From positions 47,501-111,500 of the forward strand of contig JBBHKE010002085.1 in NCBI GenBank assembly GCA_037447655.1: a stretch of 64,000 nt of DNA. Direction: 5' to 3'. Made by a program: the position numbers and the translations under genes. Source of the stretch: Zygnema cylindricum (lineage: Eukaryota; Streptophyta; Zygnematophyceae; Zygnematales; Zygnemataceae). Below the pieces are notes generated by a model. The model had not been told where the DNA came from. It saw only the letters and a list, made by a program, of their open reading frames with translations, and did not search any database. Numbering within the stretch: position 1 is the stretch's first letter; every line of letters starts with the position of its first letter. Positions 45,095 through 59,400 of the stretch are shown piece after piece.

Positions 45095-48000
45095 ATGGAA
45101 GGGGAGGACGTTCCAATGAACGCCGCCTCTAGTAGCGGTTTCCGTGTGCCTACAGAATGTTCTTACCAGTCAGTTTCGTACTCTCGGGAGCTTCCCTGCA
45201 AAGCTGTTCGGGTTTCGCGGGATTTTCCGAGTCGATTGGAATCACGTTGTCCAGTAGATGACCTTGCTGATGAGCAGGTATTCTCTAGAGGCTCTTTTGA
45301 TGTGAAGGAAATGTTCTATAGCCAAATTTGTTTCTAACAAAGGATTGTTGATTGTGTATTAAAAGAGACAGTGCAGGAGGTTAAATCTCGAGCTTGTTCG
45401 TTAACTTCTGCATTTTTCTTCCTTCCAATCATTATCCCCTGGAATCATGACTTAATAGTTCAGCATATGTTGTAATTCCTACAAGAAGGAAACAAAAACC
45501 CTGAAAAACCCTATCCTGAAGAAATGTAGCGGAGTGAAGCTTATGTTTTTTCTCCACGCATTGGAAGGATATGACTAAATTTTTATTGCAAGAAGGAATA
45601 CATGTCACTGGAAAATTGGGCTTCATTGGCCAATGTAGTACCATTTGTGCAAGTAAAATGTGTGTGAGCCTGAAGACGTGAGTTATTTGGTGTCTACAAT
45701 CTTATTGTTGGTGCAAGTAGCCATAACCTCCATGCATTTCATGGATTGATATTCCAAATAGGGAAAGTGTTAAATATGACCTTGTTTGAGGGCTCTTGGC
45801 CCATGATGTTGTTCTGTTCAGGTAGTTTAAGTATCATCTTAATTGAAGCTCCCTAATTGTCTGATTTAGTTCTGCTTCTGTGGCCACCAGTTGTTGGAGA
45901 TCCTCGGCAATCTACAGTTAATCGATTTGGCTCGGATGTCCCTGGTTTCGACGAGGTTGAGGAGACTCGCCATGCAGGTGTGGTTTACTCCAGGGGATAA
46001 CAAGCCGTGATAGTTTCCGTTCATCTGTAGTTCCATCATCTGTAGTTTCACCATCTGTTTGGACACTTGTCCAAATCATACTGTGTTATATGATAGTTTT
46101 TCCTTTTGCCATCTGCTTTGCTCGATTCAATTGTATGTGTTGGTCGTTTTTTCAGAAAGTGGTGCATTCATTTTAGTTTTCCTGCATGCTTCGTATAGTA
46201 TGCAAGTCTCTTTGTGAAGGCATCATGCTTGCTGGGTTAATAATTTTTTGTGGTTTATTGCACCGCAGTCCTTTATAATTTCATGTTTTATTTTTTTTTC
46301 TCGTGGGGGATACTTGAGAAAGTTGAATCGGCTTTGTTAAGTTTTGGCTCGGTTTACTAGTTATTGTTTATGATATTACAGGTGAAAGTGATTGAGAACC
46401 TTGGCTTGAACCGGCTTCCCATAAAAGATCTTATCAGTGCACTTCCAGGAGTTCTGGCTAATGCAACTGTGCTGTATCTCGCTTCTCCTGTTTCGGTGAG
46501 CTTCTCTCACCTAGTTCATTCAGCCATTTAATTGTCTCTGGGATGAGCTCTAAAGCAAATTTTGTACAAGTATCGTTGCCATTGCCTGAAAGTTTGAAAT
46601 CAAGTGATTTCTGTTTCTTTTAAGGACATTCTGGTCTCTCACACATCCTGCCATTTAATAGAGGGATTTTTTGACGAGCGAAATTGCTCATTCAAAGTTA
46701 TACAATTTTGTCTGGCCTCTTTAATGCTGTGTCTGATTATGAGCGTTTATTTCATTTACAATGGCTTCCTTATTTGTGACACAGCATAAATGCGAGTGGT
46801 TACTTTTTTGAAAGTTGGCCTTGCCCCCCGTGCAACAGAAGGCACCTTATGCTTCGTTGGAGAACACGGTTCATTCGGTGACCTGATGCGTGGGATCTCT
46901 CTTATTGAAGAAACCAATGGCTTTTTTTTCCCCTATTTTCGGTGATGTGCCACTACAGGATGATCTTGCTGCTGCAGAGATGGATTTACTTCGTCGTGGC
47001 GTTACGTGCCAGAAACCGAATGTTGTTGTTGAAACTGACTCAGGGACATATTGGCAAGGAAAAGAAATTTATTGGGAGGACCTACCTTGCCAACTGGTCG
47101 ACAAACTTAGCCCGTTTTTGGGTCCAAACCTGACTACCTTGGTTCTGCGAGTAGTCCAAGTGCGAAAGCATTGCCTAGGCACTGTTAGGGTGATTACTGA
47201 TCTGGCTATGAAATGTCCATTACTGGAAAGTCTGGACATTCATTGGAGTTCACTAGAAAGGGAGGAAGATGAAGAGCATCAAGTGTATTGGAGGGCTGGA
47301 GAAGCGAATGGCGTGGCTGGCCCATCAGATGGTAGGAGGAGATTTAACGTTGATCAGTGGATAGGTAATGAAGAGGAGGCACCTGCTGTTGAACCTGTGG
47401 AGGAGGAGGTGTGGGAATATAGAAGGATTCGTAGAGTTGGGGATCCTGAAGGGAGAGAATGTGAGATTCATGGTGATGTTGCACCTGAAGGAGAAGCTGT
47501 TGCTAGTGTCGTTGAAGCAGAGGGTGAGGAGGATGTTCACATGGGACTTACGGGTGGAATCGTGGAAGTGGCCAGGAGTCACAAAGACGCTGTGGATGAT
47601 TTGCTGGTAGACAGTCGACTAGCTGAAAAGCAATGCAGAGAGGAGGATAATGTGGTAGAAGATGAAATGGATGCGAAGAATGGAGGAGTAGAAACTAGGG
47701 AAGCTGGTACAATAAGTTTGTCAATAGAGACGTCTGAGCCTGTGGCACCTATGGATATTGATGTTGATATTGATATTGGTACTATCAGAACCAATGGCCA
47801 TTGTGTTCCTGCTGTTAGTCCAGGAGAGGGTGGCAATGGGATGTTGAAAGATTTCTGCAGGGAACGATTGGATTTAGTCAAAGAAGGTGAGTATCATGTT
47901 GCAGATGAGAAAGGGCTTGACACACTGAAAGGTGTTGATGAAACAGAGGTAAATACACACGTGGAAGATTTGACGCGCCCAACTTTGAAAGAGAATGATT

Positions 48001-51000
48001 TGGAAAAGAATGACCGTGAAGCAGGGGAAAGGTTACTCCAGGGCATTAATCAGCCTTCTCATGTGAATGAGGATTCTGGACACGATAGTTTATCAGAGAA
48101 AAGTGTGGAAACTGGTCAAGTTCTTATTGATGACGTGAGGAATATCGAAATGGCAAAGGCAATAAAATTAAACACCTGCAGTATACAGGCTGGTGAATGC
48201 AGTAATGTAGCTGTAGGATCAGCACTGGAAGCACAGGATCAGGAAGTCGAGGCAGTCGAAGAAGGTCAGGAACATCACGAACTTCAGGATCAGGAACTGA
48301 ATATGGCTGAACAATGTAGGAATCTGGATGAGAGAACTAACATCCCATTACGTCATAGCTTTCAGCAACAAAATCACAGAGAAGAAAGTAGTGAAGGTGC
48401 CCAAGCCCTTCTTCAGGGTCAAGAGGCAAGTGAGGAAGATAGTGACAGTGAAGAGGAAGAGTGGGTAGAGGATGATGACACGGAGGTGGAGGACCATGGA
48501 GCTCGTGATGAGGATCCTCACACGCGGTTATTGGCAGCTGGTCTATTAGCAAGTAGAGTTGCATTAGTTTTGCAGAATTGTCATCAACTGCGAAAACTTA
48601 AAGTGGAAGGGTTACTGTTTTCAGGTCTTTTCAAGGGGCACGATAAGCTGGAGTGTTTGGAAGGTTCATTCGTGTTTGAATTTCAGAATGTTGTGAAAGT
48701 TGTAAACAAAATGGTGAGCAGTTTTCCGGCTCTCAGAATTCTGAAGCTTGTAACCCAATTCCATACGCTTGGACATGAAGAGGAGCTCGTGGAACCTGGA
48801 GCAATGCTGTTCATGGAAGGAGCACCGGGGTAATTGCGAAACTGATCGATGATGGAATTGAGACGTTTATAGATAGGGTATGAAGGGAGGAATCTTGATG
48901 CAGGGCTTCAAGGCAGAGACTGTGGCATTTTAGTTGCCAATGACAAGGCACGTGACTGTGAGGGACAGCTGAGAGATGCCGCTACTGCTTCACTAAGAGT
49001 TGGTAGAAAGATTGCGTGCTAAGTTAACCAGGTCATGGTTTGTTTTCTGTTAAGTTTTATGGTTGCTTTGTGTCTTTTCTAAGTGAATTGTTGATGAATA
49101 TCGGAGCTATGAATGGCAGATGCTAGGATTGTCCATTTTTCGCATCACAATTTCACCATTTGCAACAGGCTCTGACAATCAGCCCTGCATTTAATGGAGG
49201 CACTCGCATTCAAAGTAGGAAGAGTGCTCTGAGAACTGCCTTTGTCGTTGCTTACAGAACGTCAACGCCCATAATGTTCTGCATGCTTTTAATTGGCTTT
49301 TAATTGTCACAGGACTTCACTCATTTATGGTTTGTGTATAGATGTATACTTTGTATGCCTGATGCACATGTAGCTCTATGCTGAGTTTTCCAGTTTTGGA
49401 GGAATTTTAACAGTTTTTTGTCTGCTGTCTTCCATGCAGTTGTCGACTGGAAGACCTTAATGTTGAGGGGTTTCGCGTCCCAGAATTCTTGTGTCTTTCA
49501 TTTCCAGAGTTGACGAGACTTAAACTTCATCGGGGCATCCTTGGGAGCAACATACCCCACTGCAGAAAATTGTTATTGCAGTGTCAGAAACTCACAAATT
49601 TAGACCTTGACGTTCCAATAGATACAGAGAGCATCGAAGAGCTGGCAAAGACCTGCCCAAATCTCTGTATAGTCAAGCTCCGCCATTCTCCGCAGCAAGT
49701 GTACTTTAGAGATACATGGAAGAGTCTCGAAGAATTATACTTAGGTGGCATGGGAGACAATTACGGTGCTCAATATGTGTATTTGAATAGCCCAAGGGTC
49801 AGGCGGGCCGAAGTTATTCTTGGAGTTTCAATGACAGAAGAACTTGTTGTAGACTGTCCTCTTTTGGAGACATTGAAGGTATTAAATTTTACTCTAGTTC
49901 GTGCTATCTGCAGTTTTCATTGCCCATCCTTGCAAAGTCTTTCATTAGGGGGAGTTGATCCTGGACCACTGGAGAAAATTGGTCGTGGCTGTCCAAACCT
50001 GAAAACACTAGATGTTTGCTGTCAGAAATCAGCTCATGTCTCTTTGGGAAGAGAGTTTAGGAAGCTTCAGGTTGTGACAGTTGCCGGTTTAGAAGTCTGT
50101 CAAACTTTTCAAGTATCTTGCCCGACGCTGGAGTCGTTGACTGTATTTTATACCTGGTTGAAGGCAGAACCTCCCTCCGTAGACATTTGGGCCCCAAGAT
50201 TGACTGAATTGGACTTCAAGGCGGGGACTTCAAAGATGGAAATTGCAGTACCATGCCGTATTCAAGCCCCTTTGTTGACAAAGCTGTCCCTTCCCTTTGC
50301 AGTGACAGATATCAAAAGTTTCGGCTCTAGCTGCCCAAACTTGGTTAGTCTGCGAGTCAAGTATGTAGCAGATGGAAGCATTTTTTTAGATAGTGCATTC
50401 AAACACCTTCGAACGCTGAAGATTGGAGACGTTAATTGCAAACCAGGATATTCAAGCACGAGCACTCCACCTCTGTTGTACTTAGACATAAGATGCCCAC
50501 AACTGACAACTTTGACTTGTGGGTCTGTTGTTGGGCCAACCAACAGAAAAGGGCGGTTTGACTCTTTTAACCTAGGGGTTTCTCGTGGCATACGGAGATT
50601 TTGTAGGCTGGAATGTCCTCGCTTGGAGGTCTTGGATTTGGGATTTTATCCTCTAGGGGCGTTAGATAGCATTGCAATTGGATGTCCTAGTCTCCGTGTA
50701 CTTCGTATTGTCGGTTGTATAGAGGAATGGGCATCACCTTCTCAGCAACCTGCATTACAACCTTTGGATGTTGTTTCTGAAAAAGCAACGGCGTTCGTTC
50801 CGGGAGAAGTGAAATCAGGAATCCACAATAATGATAGTCACAGCCCGCGAGTGGATGTTTTTTCTCAACCTCAGGAGAGAGTCGAGAAAGAGAGAAATAC
50901 TTCGTGGATCTCACTGGAAAAAGCAGCTGAGAAAAAGTATGACAATTTCTGCCTTAAAGTGGGTCCACAGTTCAGCAAACTGGCGTATTTTACTGTGAAA

Positions 51001-53953
51001 ATTACTGGTCCACAGGTGATTCCGCGAGGCAACCATGAGTGTCCTCTATGTGAATTTCCAGAAGTTTGTAGTGGCTGTGATTTTGAAGGTTGTGGGTCCA
51101 TGGCTTGGGAACATGGGCGATCATCCATGGACAGGGTAGGTCCATGGTTGGGTTTGGAAGAGGAAGGAGGAGGAGTAAGGCAGGGCATCCAGGTGTTTTT
51201 AGCAGAATACAGGCAACATATGCCTGAGGGCCCCAGTGGAGTATTGCAGAGAATTTGGGATTCTGGGAGGAACTTGAGTGATGAAGAGCAAAGCCTTAGT
51301 AGGAAGGAAGGAAGCAGTTCGGAAGAGGATGGGGATGACAGGCATTTTGGTGAGAATGTGAGGGATAAGGAGATTATCGTTGATGTCCATTTGCAATGCC
51401 CTCTTCTCAAAGAGGCTGCACTTTGCTTTCAGTTTGGGAAGATTCAGAATGTTAACCTGATTTGCCCGACTTTGGCGAGTTTTGTATTGGCACATGGGAA
51501 TGGTAAGGGCTCAATGCGTATGGCAAAAAACACTTCCTGTGATGTTAGTAGGGAGGTTGGTGACAGAGTGGGTATAGAAGAACTCAGCAGAAAAGAACAA
51601 CGCATGGAGACTGTGGGCAAGGGAGATGTCTATGGAAGTGTTTTAGCTACGGCAACAGGAACGATGCCAGACAAAGAAGGCAATACTCAGGTAAGACAGG
51701 GGAAAGATGAGGTAAATTTGAGGAGTAGTAGGGAGGTACAGAGGCATATATTACCTACAAAATGCCTACTTCTGCCTATCAAAACGATGGTAGGAGCAAG
51801 GCATAGGCAGTCTGAGGTTGAGGGTCTCCCCAGTGGGAATGCAAATGGACAGTCAGATGGGTATTTCGAAGACGAACTTGGAGTGTTAAATGAGGAAATT
51901 GTGCACAAAGAGCAGAAGGTTTCTGGATGCATTGGAAAACGGGAAGAGACTGAGATAAATGCGCTAGAACTAGAGTGGCAGCCAAAACTCTCTATGAACT
52001 GCCCGAAATTGGTAACCTTTCGCTGGGTCAACATTGTCTTGGACAGCTGCCCTGTCTTAGTGACAAACACACAGCTTTCATTAGAGGATGTTGAAGTACT
52101 GTCCACTCAACAGAGCAAATGTTTCTCAATGGTGCCTGACATGGGAGTTGAAGCTGTAAATGACGTTAGGGCAATGGAAAAGACGGCGTGTTTTCCATCT
52201 GCTCCATCTCTTTTTTCGGTGATGTTGCCTTCACTATCCTTGGGAGTTGCATCCCATTGTTTGCGAGAACTGGAGCTTACTAAATGCTGTCAGGCATCTC
52301 TTTTTCCAGACCAGAACTCTACTGGGTTTAACTGGGGACAGCTTGTCTTTGGGCCGGAGTGGGCAAGTCTGCAAAAGCTCCATCTACGGGACATCGCTGT
52401 GGACTCTGCCATTATTTCTTGTCCGCGGTATGTGTGAAAGCTTTCCTTCTTCACTTCTGGATACAAAAATGGGCCAAAACAGGGAAGGTTCCGACGAATA
52501 GTCATCCTTACATTTTATTTCTTTTTCTTTGGCAACGAGTATGGTGGTTTATGTCTTGTTTCCCTTTGGAAACAAGAAGGAAACAAACATAAAAAGGTTT
52601 TCTCCAGTGATAGCTGGTATCCCCTCTGTCATACTCTGTTGATTTAGCTCCCTCTCTTCTGATTCGTCTGGCATTTGGCACACTACACTGAGTATTGCTA
52701 TTATTGTTAATGTTTTTTTGTCTCTTAAACCAATTCTTTATTTTCACACTTCTTGGATTATTAATCCGACGGTTGCGATGAAAGGTCAAAGAGAAAAGTT
52801 TTATGTAAGTGGCAAAAAATACATTGACGCTAATAACGATATTGAGGTGTTCATGAAAGCATCCATGCTCCTCTCTGCGCTTCTTCTTTTGGTTCTGCGC
52901 TTGACTTGCTGATATTGAGCATGCCATAGGCAATCCTCTCATCCTTTTTCATCCAGCCCACTTTGAATCATTGTCAACAACACTGTTTAAACTGTCTATA
53001 ACCTGCCACGTCTCCCCCACGCTAAATTAGTATTATGCAATCTATTTCTGCATTTCTAATTCTTCCTTTGCACTAATAGCGATGGGCAGTAGCCTCCCAT
53101 TCATAGCTCTGAATGTGTGTGTGTGAATATGTGCATGTGACTTTCTCTGCTGTGCAACAATTGTTCACCCCATTTTCTCCATGGTTCAAATGTGTAAAAA
53201 CTATTGGAAATGTCATATGTGGTTTTCTTGTACCTTTACGTGTACTATACTAAAAAAAATCATTAAATGCGTGTATAGTTTGAGGAAACCACATATAACG
53301 TTTCTAATTGTTTTATAACATTTGCTCTATGAATCTTTTGATACGCGGATGCTGATTCATTCAAGTATCTCCGTTTTTGGACTGTTCATTGATGAATTTA
53401 CTGAAGTAGACGACTAAAGTCCATGAACTGTGCCGAGTTTGTGGAAATTTTCCAAATCGACTCTGTTGTGAAACTTTGGTTTTCCTTCAACAACATGTTG
53501 TCTGTATGATTCTGAAGAGTTTTTTAAGGTTTTTCTGTCTGGTGCAGGTTGCAGACTCTTAATTTAAGTGTGGCAAAATTGGCGGTTTGTCGGACAATTA
53601 CAGTCCGTTGTTCCCAACTCCGAGGTCTTTATCTCGACGTTGGGAACGGACCTACGGATGAACCATGTGTCCCACAAATAACATCATATTCCAAACTGAA
53701 CCGTCTCGCAGTTATTGGACGACTATCTGAACGGAAACTGGCCAATCTGGTCGTGCCGATGTTGAGCCCCGGAGTACAATGGGCTCATCTCGTTTCACGG
53801 GATATCCGGAATCCTCGACTTTTTGAGGAGAAATTGAAGGCAATGTGCAATATGAGACCGAGAAGTAGCAGATTACTTGTGAGCAATTGGCTCTCTAGAG
53901 GTTTTTCTGAACCGTCGGAGCTTTCGGATACTGGTATATTTCATTTTACCTGA
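45095..53953 (+). CDS. F-box/leucine-rich-repeat protein, six exons
   Basis: Exons: 45095-45277, 45891-45977, 46382-46495, 46959-48829, 49440-52427, 53548-53953. Phases match at all five junctions (0,0,0,2,2), giving 1882 residues. The F-box spans the exon 1-2 join (DLADEQ|LLEILGNLQLIDLARM, about 53-92). LRRs of the CPxLxxL type occur in exon 4 (start and end), through exon 5 (about 753-1160 and scattered later) and in exon 6. Exon 4 inserts several hundred acidic, Glu-rich residues (about 175-690). Exon 5 contains a Cys cluster C-x2-C-x5-C-x2-C-x4-C (1286-1303). F-box/LRR proteins are substrate receptors of SCF ubiquitin ligases. I recognise no exact orthologue. Plant FBL15-type proteins are about 1000 residues, so this one is unusually long. 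Exon 4's start could instead be after 46910, also in phase. Confidence 0.9.
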
Positions 53954-55363
53954 TGGGGGTTTAATTCATTTTACCTGACGGGGTTCAGTAAGCACTAAGG
54001 CTAGGCGTCAGAGTTTTCTTTTCAATTCTGTCATTCGCCTGCCATTTTTTTGCTCATTTTCTAAGTGTGGTTTTTTTTTTTTTTTTTAATCTTAGCTTTG
54101 GGACTGTATTTAGAGGGATAGTATATGGCATGTCTGTGCGGATGGTTTGGGGCCTTTACTGTTAACACTCCATATATAGTATGGTTTTTTAAAGTTCGTA
54201 TATGTGATAGTTAAAGTATAGTATATAGTTATAGTTCAGGGGAGGTGAATAGCGACATGGTGGAGAGGATAGATTAGAGGAGAGGAGAGGAGAGGAGAAG
54301 AGATGTCAGAGGAGAGGAGAGGGGAGAGGTCAGAGTTATTGATGATTGTAAATGCTCAATGAATGTCAAAGGGGTTAGGGAGAGATTCTTTCTTTGGGTT
54401 TGGACTTGGATGAAAATGTGTACAAAATCTGTAAAGGAAGGGCTTGTTATTTCTGTCATCTTTGTAGCTTTTTACATTTGTGCGATTTATCATGATATAT
54501 TGTTATTATTTGGAGGTGGTTTGAACTTCACCTGTGAAACGTCATTAGTGTTAAGCACACTAACTCAGTGCTGTTTTATTTAACTCGGTTGACTTAAGAG
54601 AGCAGTAATTCTTGAGGATTTTTCCTCATGTTAGTTCTTTAAACGGTTCGAGAACGACCACATCATTTGGATCTGTATTAGCGACAGTAACATGAATGCT
54701 AACCCCACACTAAAACATTTCTTTCCTCTAACAACGATTGAGCATAGTTGTGTCGTATTTCTTTTGGGCTGTGAGGGAAACAGTAGGAATCGTGTTGAAA
54801 CGTCCAATGGGGAAACCGTCATATTCTCCTCTGTGACACAAGTCAGTTATATGGGTGTTTGATATTGTTCACTGATCAATCTGAACTTCTGGATTCGCTT
54901 CCTTGAGATTCTTTTTTTAGGAGTGTGGTGGATTGTGATTCTCATCCTTTAACTCTTCATTCATATTTTAAACCTGAACCAAATCGCTGCCTTTCTTCGC
55001 CCTTCATTCGTCCTTTACATCCACCCTTGTCAATTATTTGTTTCTGTAACTTGCTCTATTGTGACAGTGTCCATCTGTTTGTTTCCATGGATGAGATGTG
55101 ACCTAGTCCCACGATATAGTTTTAGATGGTAGGCTAGATACAGGGGTGGGACACCCGATCTATCCTTTTTCACTGGCTTTGCATTTTCTTGGTTTGTCTT
55201 GTGCTCTTTCGCTTCCCTTCAATCTATGTTACACCAAATGAGCCCATGGGGGACAAATACATGTGTACCACAATATGTTACCTTTGCGACACGCGAAGTG
55301 TCTCGCGCCGTTGGACTCCAAGTTGAGCCTATTTCCAAACCTTGATAGATGCCACGGGACATG
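53954..55363. other. 3' flank of the F-box/LRR gene; simple repeats
   Basis: A run of T lies at about 54069-54088 and a GAGGAGAG-type purine repeat at about 54273-54330. The stop codon region is partly duplicated (TTCATTTTACCTGA at 53940 and 53965). No further gene is seen up to the Copia target site; a small hairpin CGACAC/GTGTCG lies near 55295. Confidence 0.55.
54273..54330. repeat. GA-rich microsatellite
   Basis: Purine run made of GAGGAGAG units interrupted by ATGTCA and GTCAGAG. Confidence 0.85.
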
Positions 55364-55368
55364 TTTTG

Positions 55369-56420
55369 TGCAACTTTGAGACCTCCATTGGCCCTCAGAG
55401 TAAGCAGCTCACACGAAGCCTCTAGGATAACCCTGACCCTTTTGTGTTTCAGCAAAAATAATTGCCACCCTGACAGACAAAAACTCTGACAACCTCCACC
55501 CTTGTGAAGGCAAGACTCCCCTGAGTCGATAGCAAAAAGAATCTCTGAATTTGCTCCCCTGAGCAGTAAGTTATAGAGGGTCAAAGTTGACCTTTTGTTC
55601 AGAGGCTCTCTAAGAGAGAGGGTCCTATCTATCAAATTTTCCTAAGTCCTATCTCTCTCTAAAACTCTATCTACTGAAATACGCCACAAATCAAAATACT
55701 GTGTCGTACAAAAAGGTACAAGTGTCGGTGTACTTTCTGTACGACCATTGTACGACATGGCCAACCAGTCGACACATGTCATATCTAGATTCGTTCCTAT
55801 AATCCCCTGAGATGCCATAATTCAATGAGGTCGTGCCACGTGTCAATCAATGTGGCGATGACCGAAAACCGCCAAAATCCTATTCCGCGATCTTGGCATC
55901 GTTCGCGGCCGTCCGATCAAAACCGGGTTTTAATCGTAGCCGTCATAAATCGTTGAGCGATATTTGTTTCGCTGTCGAAACAAAATGCGCGGTATCGGTT
56001 TCGGAACCATACCGTACTCCGTAATTTACAAACCTGTATCCATGCACAACGTCTATAGTTTCAGTTAAATGAATTAGTTCACGCTTTACAGTTTATATAT
56101 TTGTCAAACCCTAAATGTCTCAGCACCGATCCGAGACTATAGGATAAAGCTACCGTCTATTTCAGACGGACGGACAGCAGGTACCAGGATCAAATCTTGG
56201 ATCCGTCAAGAATATTTTGGTAAATCTACCAAAATCTACCACTTGTCTCTTTATCTCTTAAGCAGCATAGGCAGCCATGGCTCTAGCTTCCTCTTCAACT
56301 TTCAGTGATTGCGACAAGTGTGGGAACTGAAGATAGGAGTTAGAAGGAAACTGCCTCGGCTTCTTTTGTGCCTTTCATTTTAGACCTAGAAAATACTAAA
56401 AATAACCATTAATTTTTATA
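55369..56420 (-). mobile_element. 3' LTR of the 55-62 kb Copia
   Basis: Contains a G-box (55837-55842), the hairpin (55962-55985) and, on the plus strand, the tRNA-like module at 56130-56205 with ACTATAGGATAAAGC and CCAGGATCAAATC. Confidence 0.92.
56130..56205 (+). other. tRNA-like module in LTR, antisense to element
   Basis: Counterpart of 61524-61600 in the 3' LTR; the T-arm-like stem has one mismatch (CCAGG/CTTGG). Confidence 0.5.
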
Positions 56421-56433
56421 CTCCCCTTATTTT

Positions 56434-59400
56434 CTAGTCACTCTTTAATTTCAGACCACGCTTCTCCCAGCAGAAAATTAGCTTAGGGGAAGGCACTGGT
56501 TTGGTCATCATATCGGCTACCATCTCGCTATCTTGCCTGTAAATTAAACTGATTATTTTGTTTTCTACCTTCTCTCTAACAAAACTGAGTCTAATGTCCA
56601 TGTGTTTGGCTTTAAAATGATGTTTAGAATTTGTAGCAATAGCGAATGCTGCCTGATTATCACAAAAAAAAATAAGTACACCACTCTTAAGGTGACCAAG
56701 CTCACCAAGCAAAGAATTGACCCACATCAATCCTTTTACAGCTGAGCAAGAGGCCATGTACTCAACCTCCATGGTGGACTGAACAATGACCTTTTGTTGC
56801 TTGCTGCTCCAGCTGCAAGCCCCATCACCCACATAGAATACATGCTCAGACGTGCATCTCCTCATAGGAGCATCCCTATAGCTGGCATCACTCTAAGTGG
56901 TGATGTCAGTATGGTTCCCACCCAAATGCAACCATAGATCTCTAGTACCTATGAGATATCAAAGGACTCTGTTAGCTGCCTCCCAATCTTTTTTAGTGGG
57001 AGCATTTAGACTCCTACTTAGTACTCCTACAGCTGCAGCTATGTCCGGACGGGTACAATTCATAAACTATATTAGGCTGCCCACTTCTTGTCTGTAAGGG
57101 ATGGTCTGCATATATCTTTTCTTTTCCGAGCCTACCTCATCATCCAAGATTATAACTCCCTCTTCCACACTCCCCTCACTTCCCTTCTTTAGTTCTATAA
57201 AAGTGGTACAACTATTAGCCTTGTCCATTTGGAATTTTTCTAACATGTTTCCAATGGCATCCTTTTGAGTTAATGTTATTATCTTTTTATCTTTATCTCT
57301 GTCTATCTGAATTCCCAAAATATACCTTGCTTCTCCTATATCCTTCATCTCATATCTTCCTTTTAGATCATTTTTCAACTTATTTCTTTTATCCATAGAC
57401 TTACTTAAACAAGCAAATCATCAACAGAAATTGCAATAAAAATAATTCCTTCCTCATCTTCAAACAAATAAATTGAGTGATCTCAGCTGATATGAATATA
57501 TCCTAAACCTGTAAGAAACTCATCGAGCTTCTTGTTCCATTGTCGGGGCCCCTGTTTCAGCCCATACAAAGATATGATCAATCGACATACCTTGCTCTCC
57601 TCCCCTTGTTCCACAAATCCTTCGGGTTGTCGCATAAAAAACTGCTTTTCCAACTCTCCATGTAGGAAGGCCATCTTGATGTCCATCTGATGCACTTCTA
57701 TGTCTTCTGCTGCCGCTTTACTGAGAAGTATCCGAACATAGGGAAACCTGACGACCGAAGCAAAAGTCTCCTCGTAGTAAATTCCCTCTTTCTAGGTAAA
57801 TCCCTCGCCACTAACCGAGCCTTGTAGCGCTCAATGGTGTTATCCGGGTTGAGTTTCAATTTGAATACCCACATACACCCGATTGGCCTCCTATCACAGG
57901 GATAGTCCACCAATTCCCACGTATTGGCTGCCATAATCAAAGCCATCTCCTCATTAATGGTTGTCTTCCACCGTTTCCTCTCAGGACATTTCATCGCCTC
58001 TCCATAAGTCTGGGGTTTATCGGGATGAGACACTTTGGTAACCTTGTCCGTAACTTGTTTCTCTTGCAGTCTTTTGCTGCTTCTCCTTCCGCCCTCAAAC
58101 TATGTTGCCGGAATGGATGGCTCTCGTGGATTCTTTCGAATAGTTTCGACTTCTCCCCTATCCCTCGATTCCGGGTTTTTTTTCGACCACGTCTTCCGCT
58201 TCGGTTGGAGTTGGCACTAGGGGTTTCACGGCTAAATCCTCCTCGGTTTGATTTGTACATGCAAGATCATCATCTTCTCGAAACCTGGATAGTTAGGAAG
58301 CTCAAAGTCATCAGAATTTTCTGACTCAAATCTGATTTTGAATGTCTTTGTATGTTTAAAGGGATCTTTAGATTTCCCTTCTTCCATGACCACTAGATGC
58401 TTTACTAGGATTTTATCTTCTCTCTTGAGATCACAAACTCCATATATTTTTACATCTTCATCATATCCTAGCAAATATCCTGGTTTTCCTTTCAGACCCA
58501 ACTTCCAATTTGACCGATCTGTGTGTAGGCTGAATACTTGACTACCGAAAACATTTAAGTGTGAAACATCTGGTTTTCGGCCGGTCCATCTCTCATAAGG
58601 AATTTGGCCTTTTACTGCCGAGGTAAGAACTCTATTTTTGAGATAATTTGCACAGTTCATAGCTTCGGCCCAAAATCTCCTTCCTATTTTCTTATTTGAG
58701 AGCATACTTGTGGCACTATCACTTAGAGTTCTATTTAACTACTTGACTACACCATTCTGCTTAGGATTTTCAGGAACTGTCTTTTGGTATTGGACTCCAT
58801 CTTCTCTCAGAAAATCCTCAAATTGATTGGAGGTATACTCTCCCTCATTATCACTCCTTGCTCTCTTAATAGGGGTTTCATGGAGTTTCTCACTCCATGC
58901 CTTATATTCCTTAAAAACCTGTGGGGCCTCTAATTTATTTTTCAAAAAATACTCTCTAGAGTATTGAGACCAATCGTCAGTGATTGTCATCTAAACCTTT
59001 TACCACCGGGTGAGGGCACTTTGGTCGGTCCCCAAATATGAGTGTGTATGAAGTCTAACACTTTTCCCTTTGATAAGTCGCTTGCTTTGGGAAGGGTAAT
59101 CTCTGTGCTTTACCTTGAGCACAACCACTACAGTCACTTAGGTTTTCACTTTCTCCGAACTGAATTCCTTCCACTATTCCTATCTTTTTCATTCTTTTCA
59201 ACTTATCTAAATGCACATGTCCAAGCCTCTTATGCCACAATATAATATCATGAACACCAGCATATTAAAGTTTCTTCTTTTCATTGCTTAAAATCAGCCT
59301 AAACATCCTTTTGCTACCTTTTTCAGCAGTGAAATAAACTTCCTCCTCTAAGCTAGCAGTGAAGGTTCCCTTCCTAGTGCTAGTTTCAAAACTCTTATCA

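Noticed and set aside
46890-48833. Independent gene starting near 46890
   Set aside because: No ATG begins this frame usefully, and a good acceptor at 46958 links it in phase to the F-box exons upstream; the donor at 48829 links it to the next exon.
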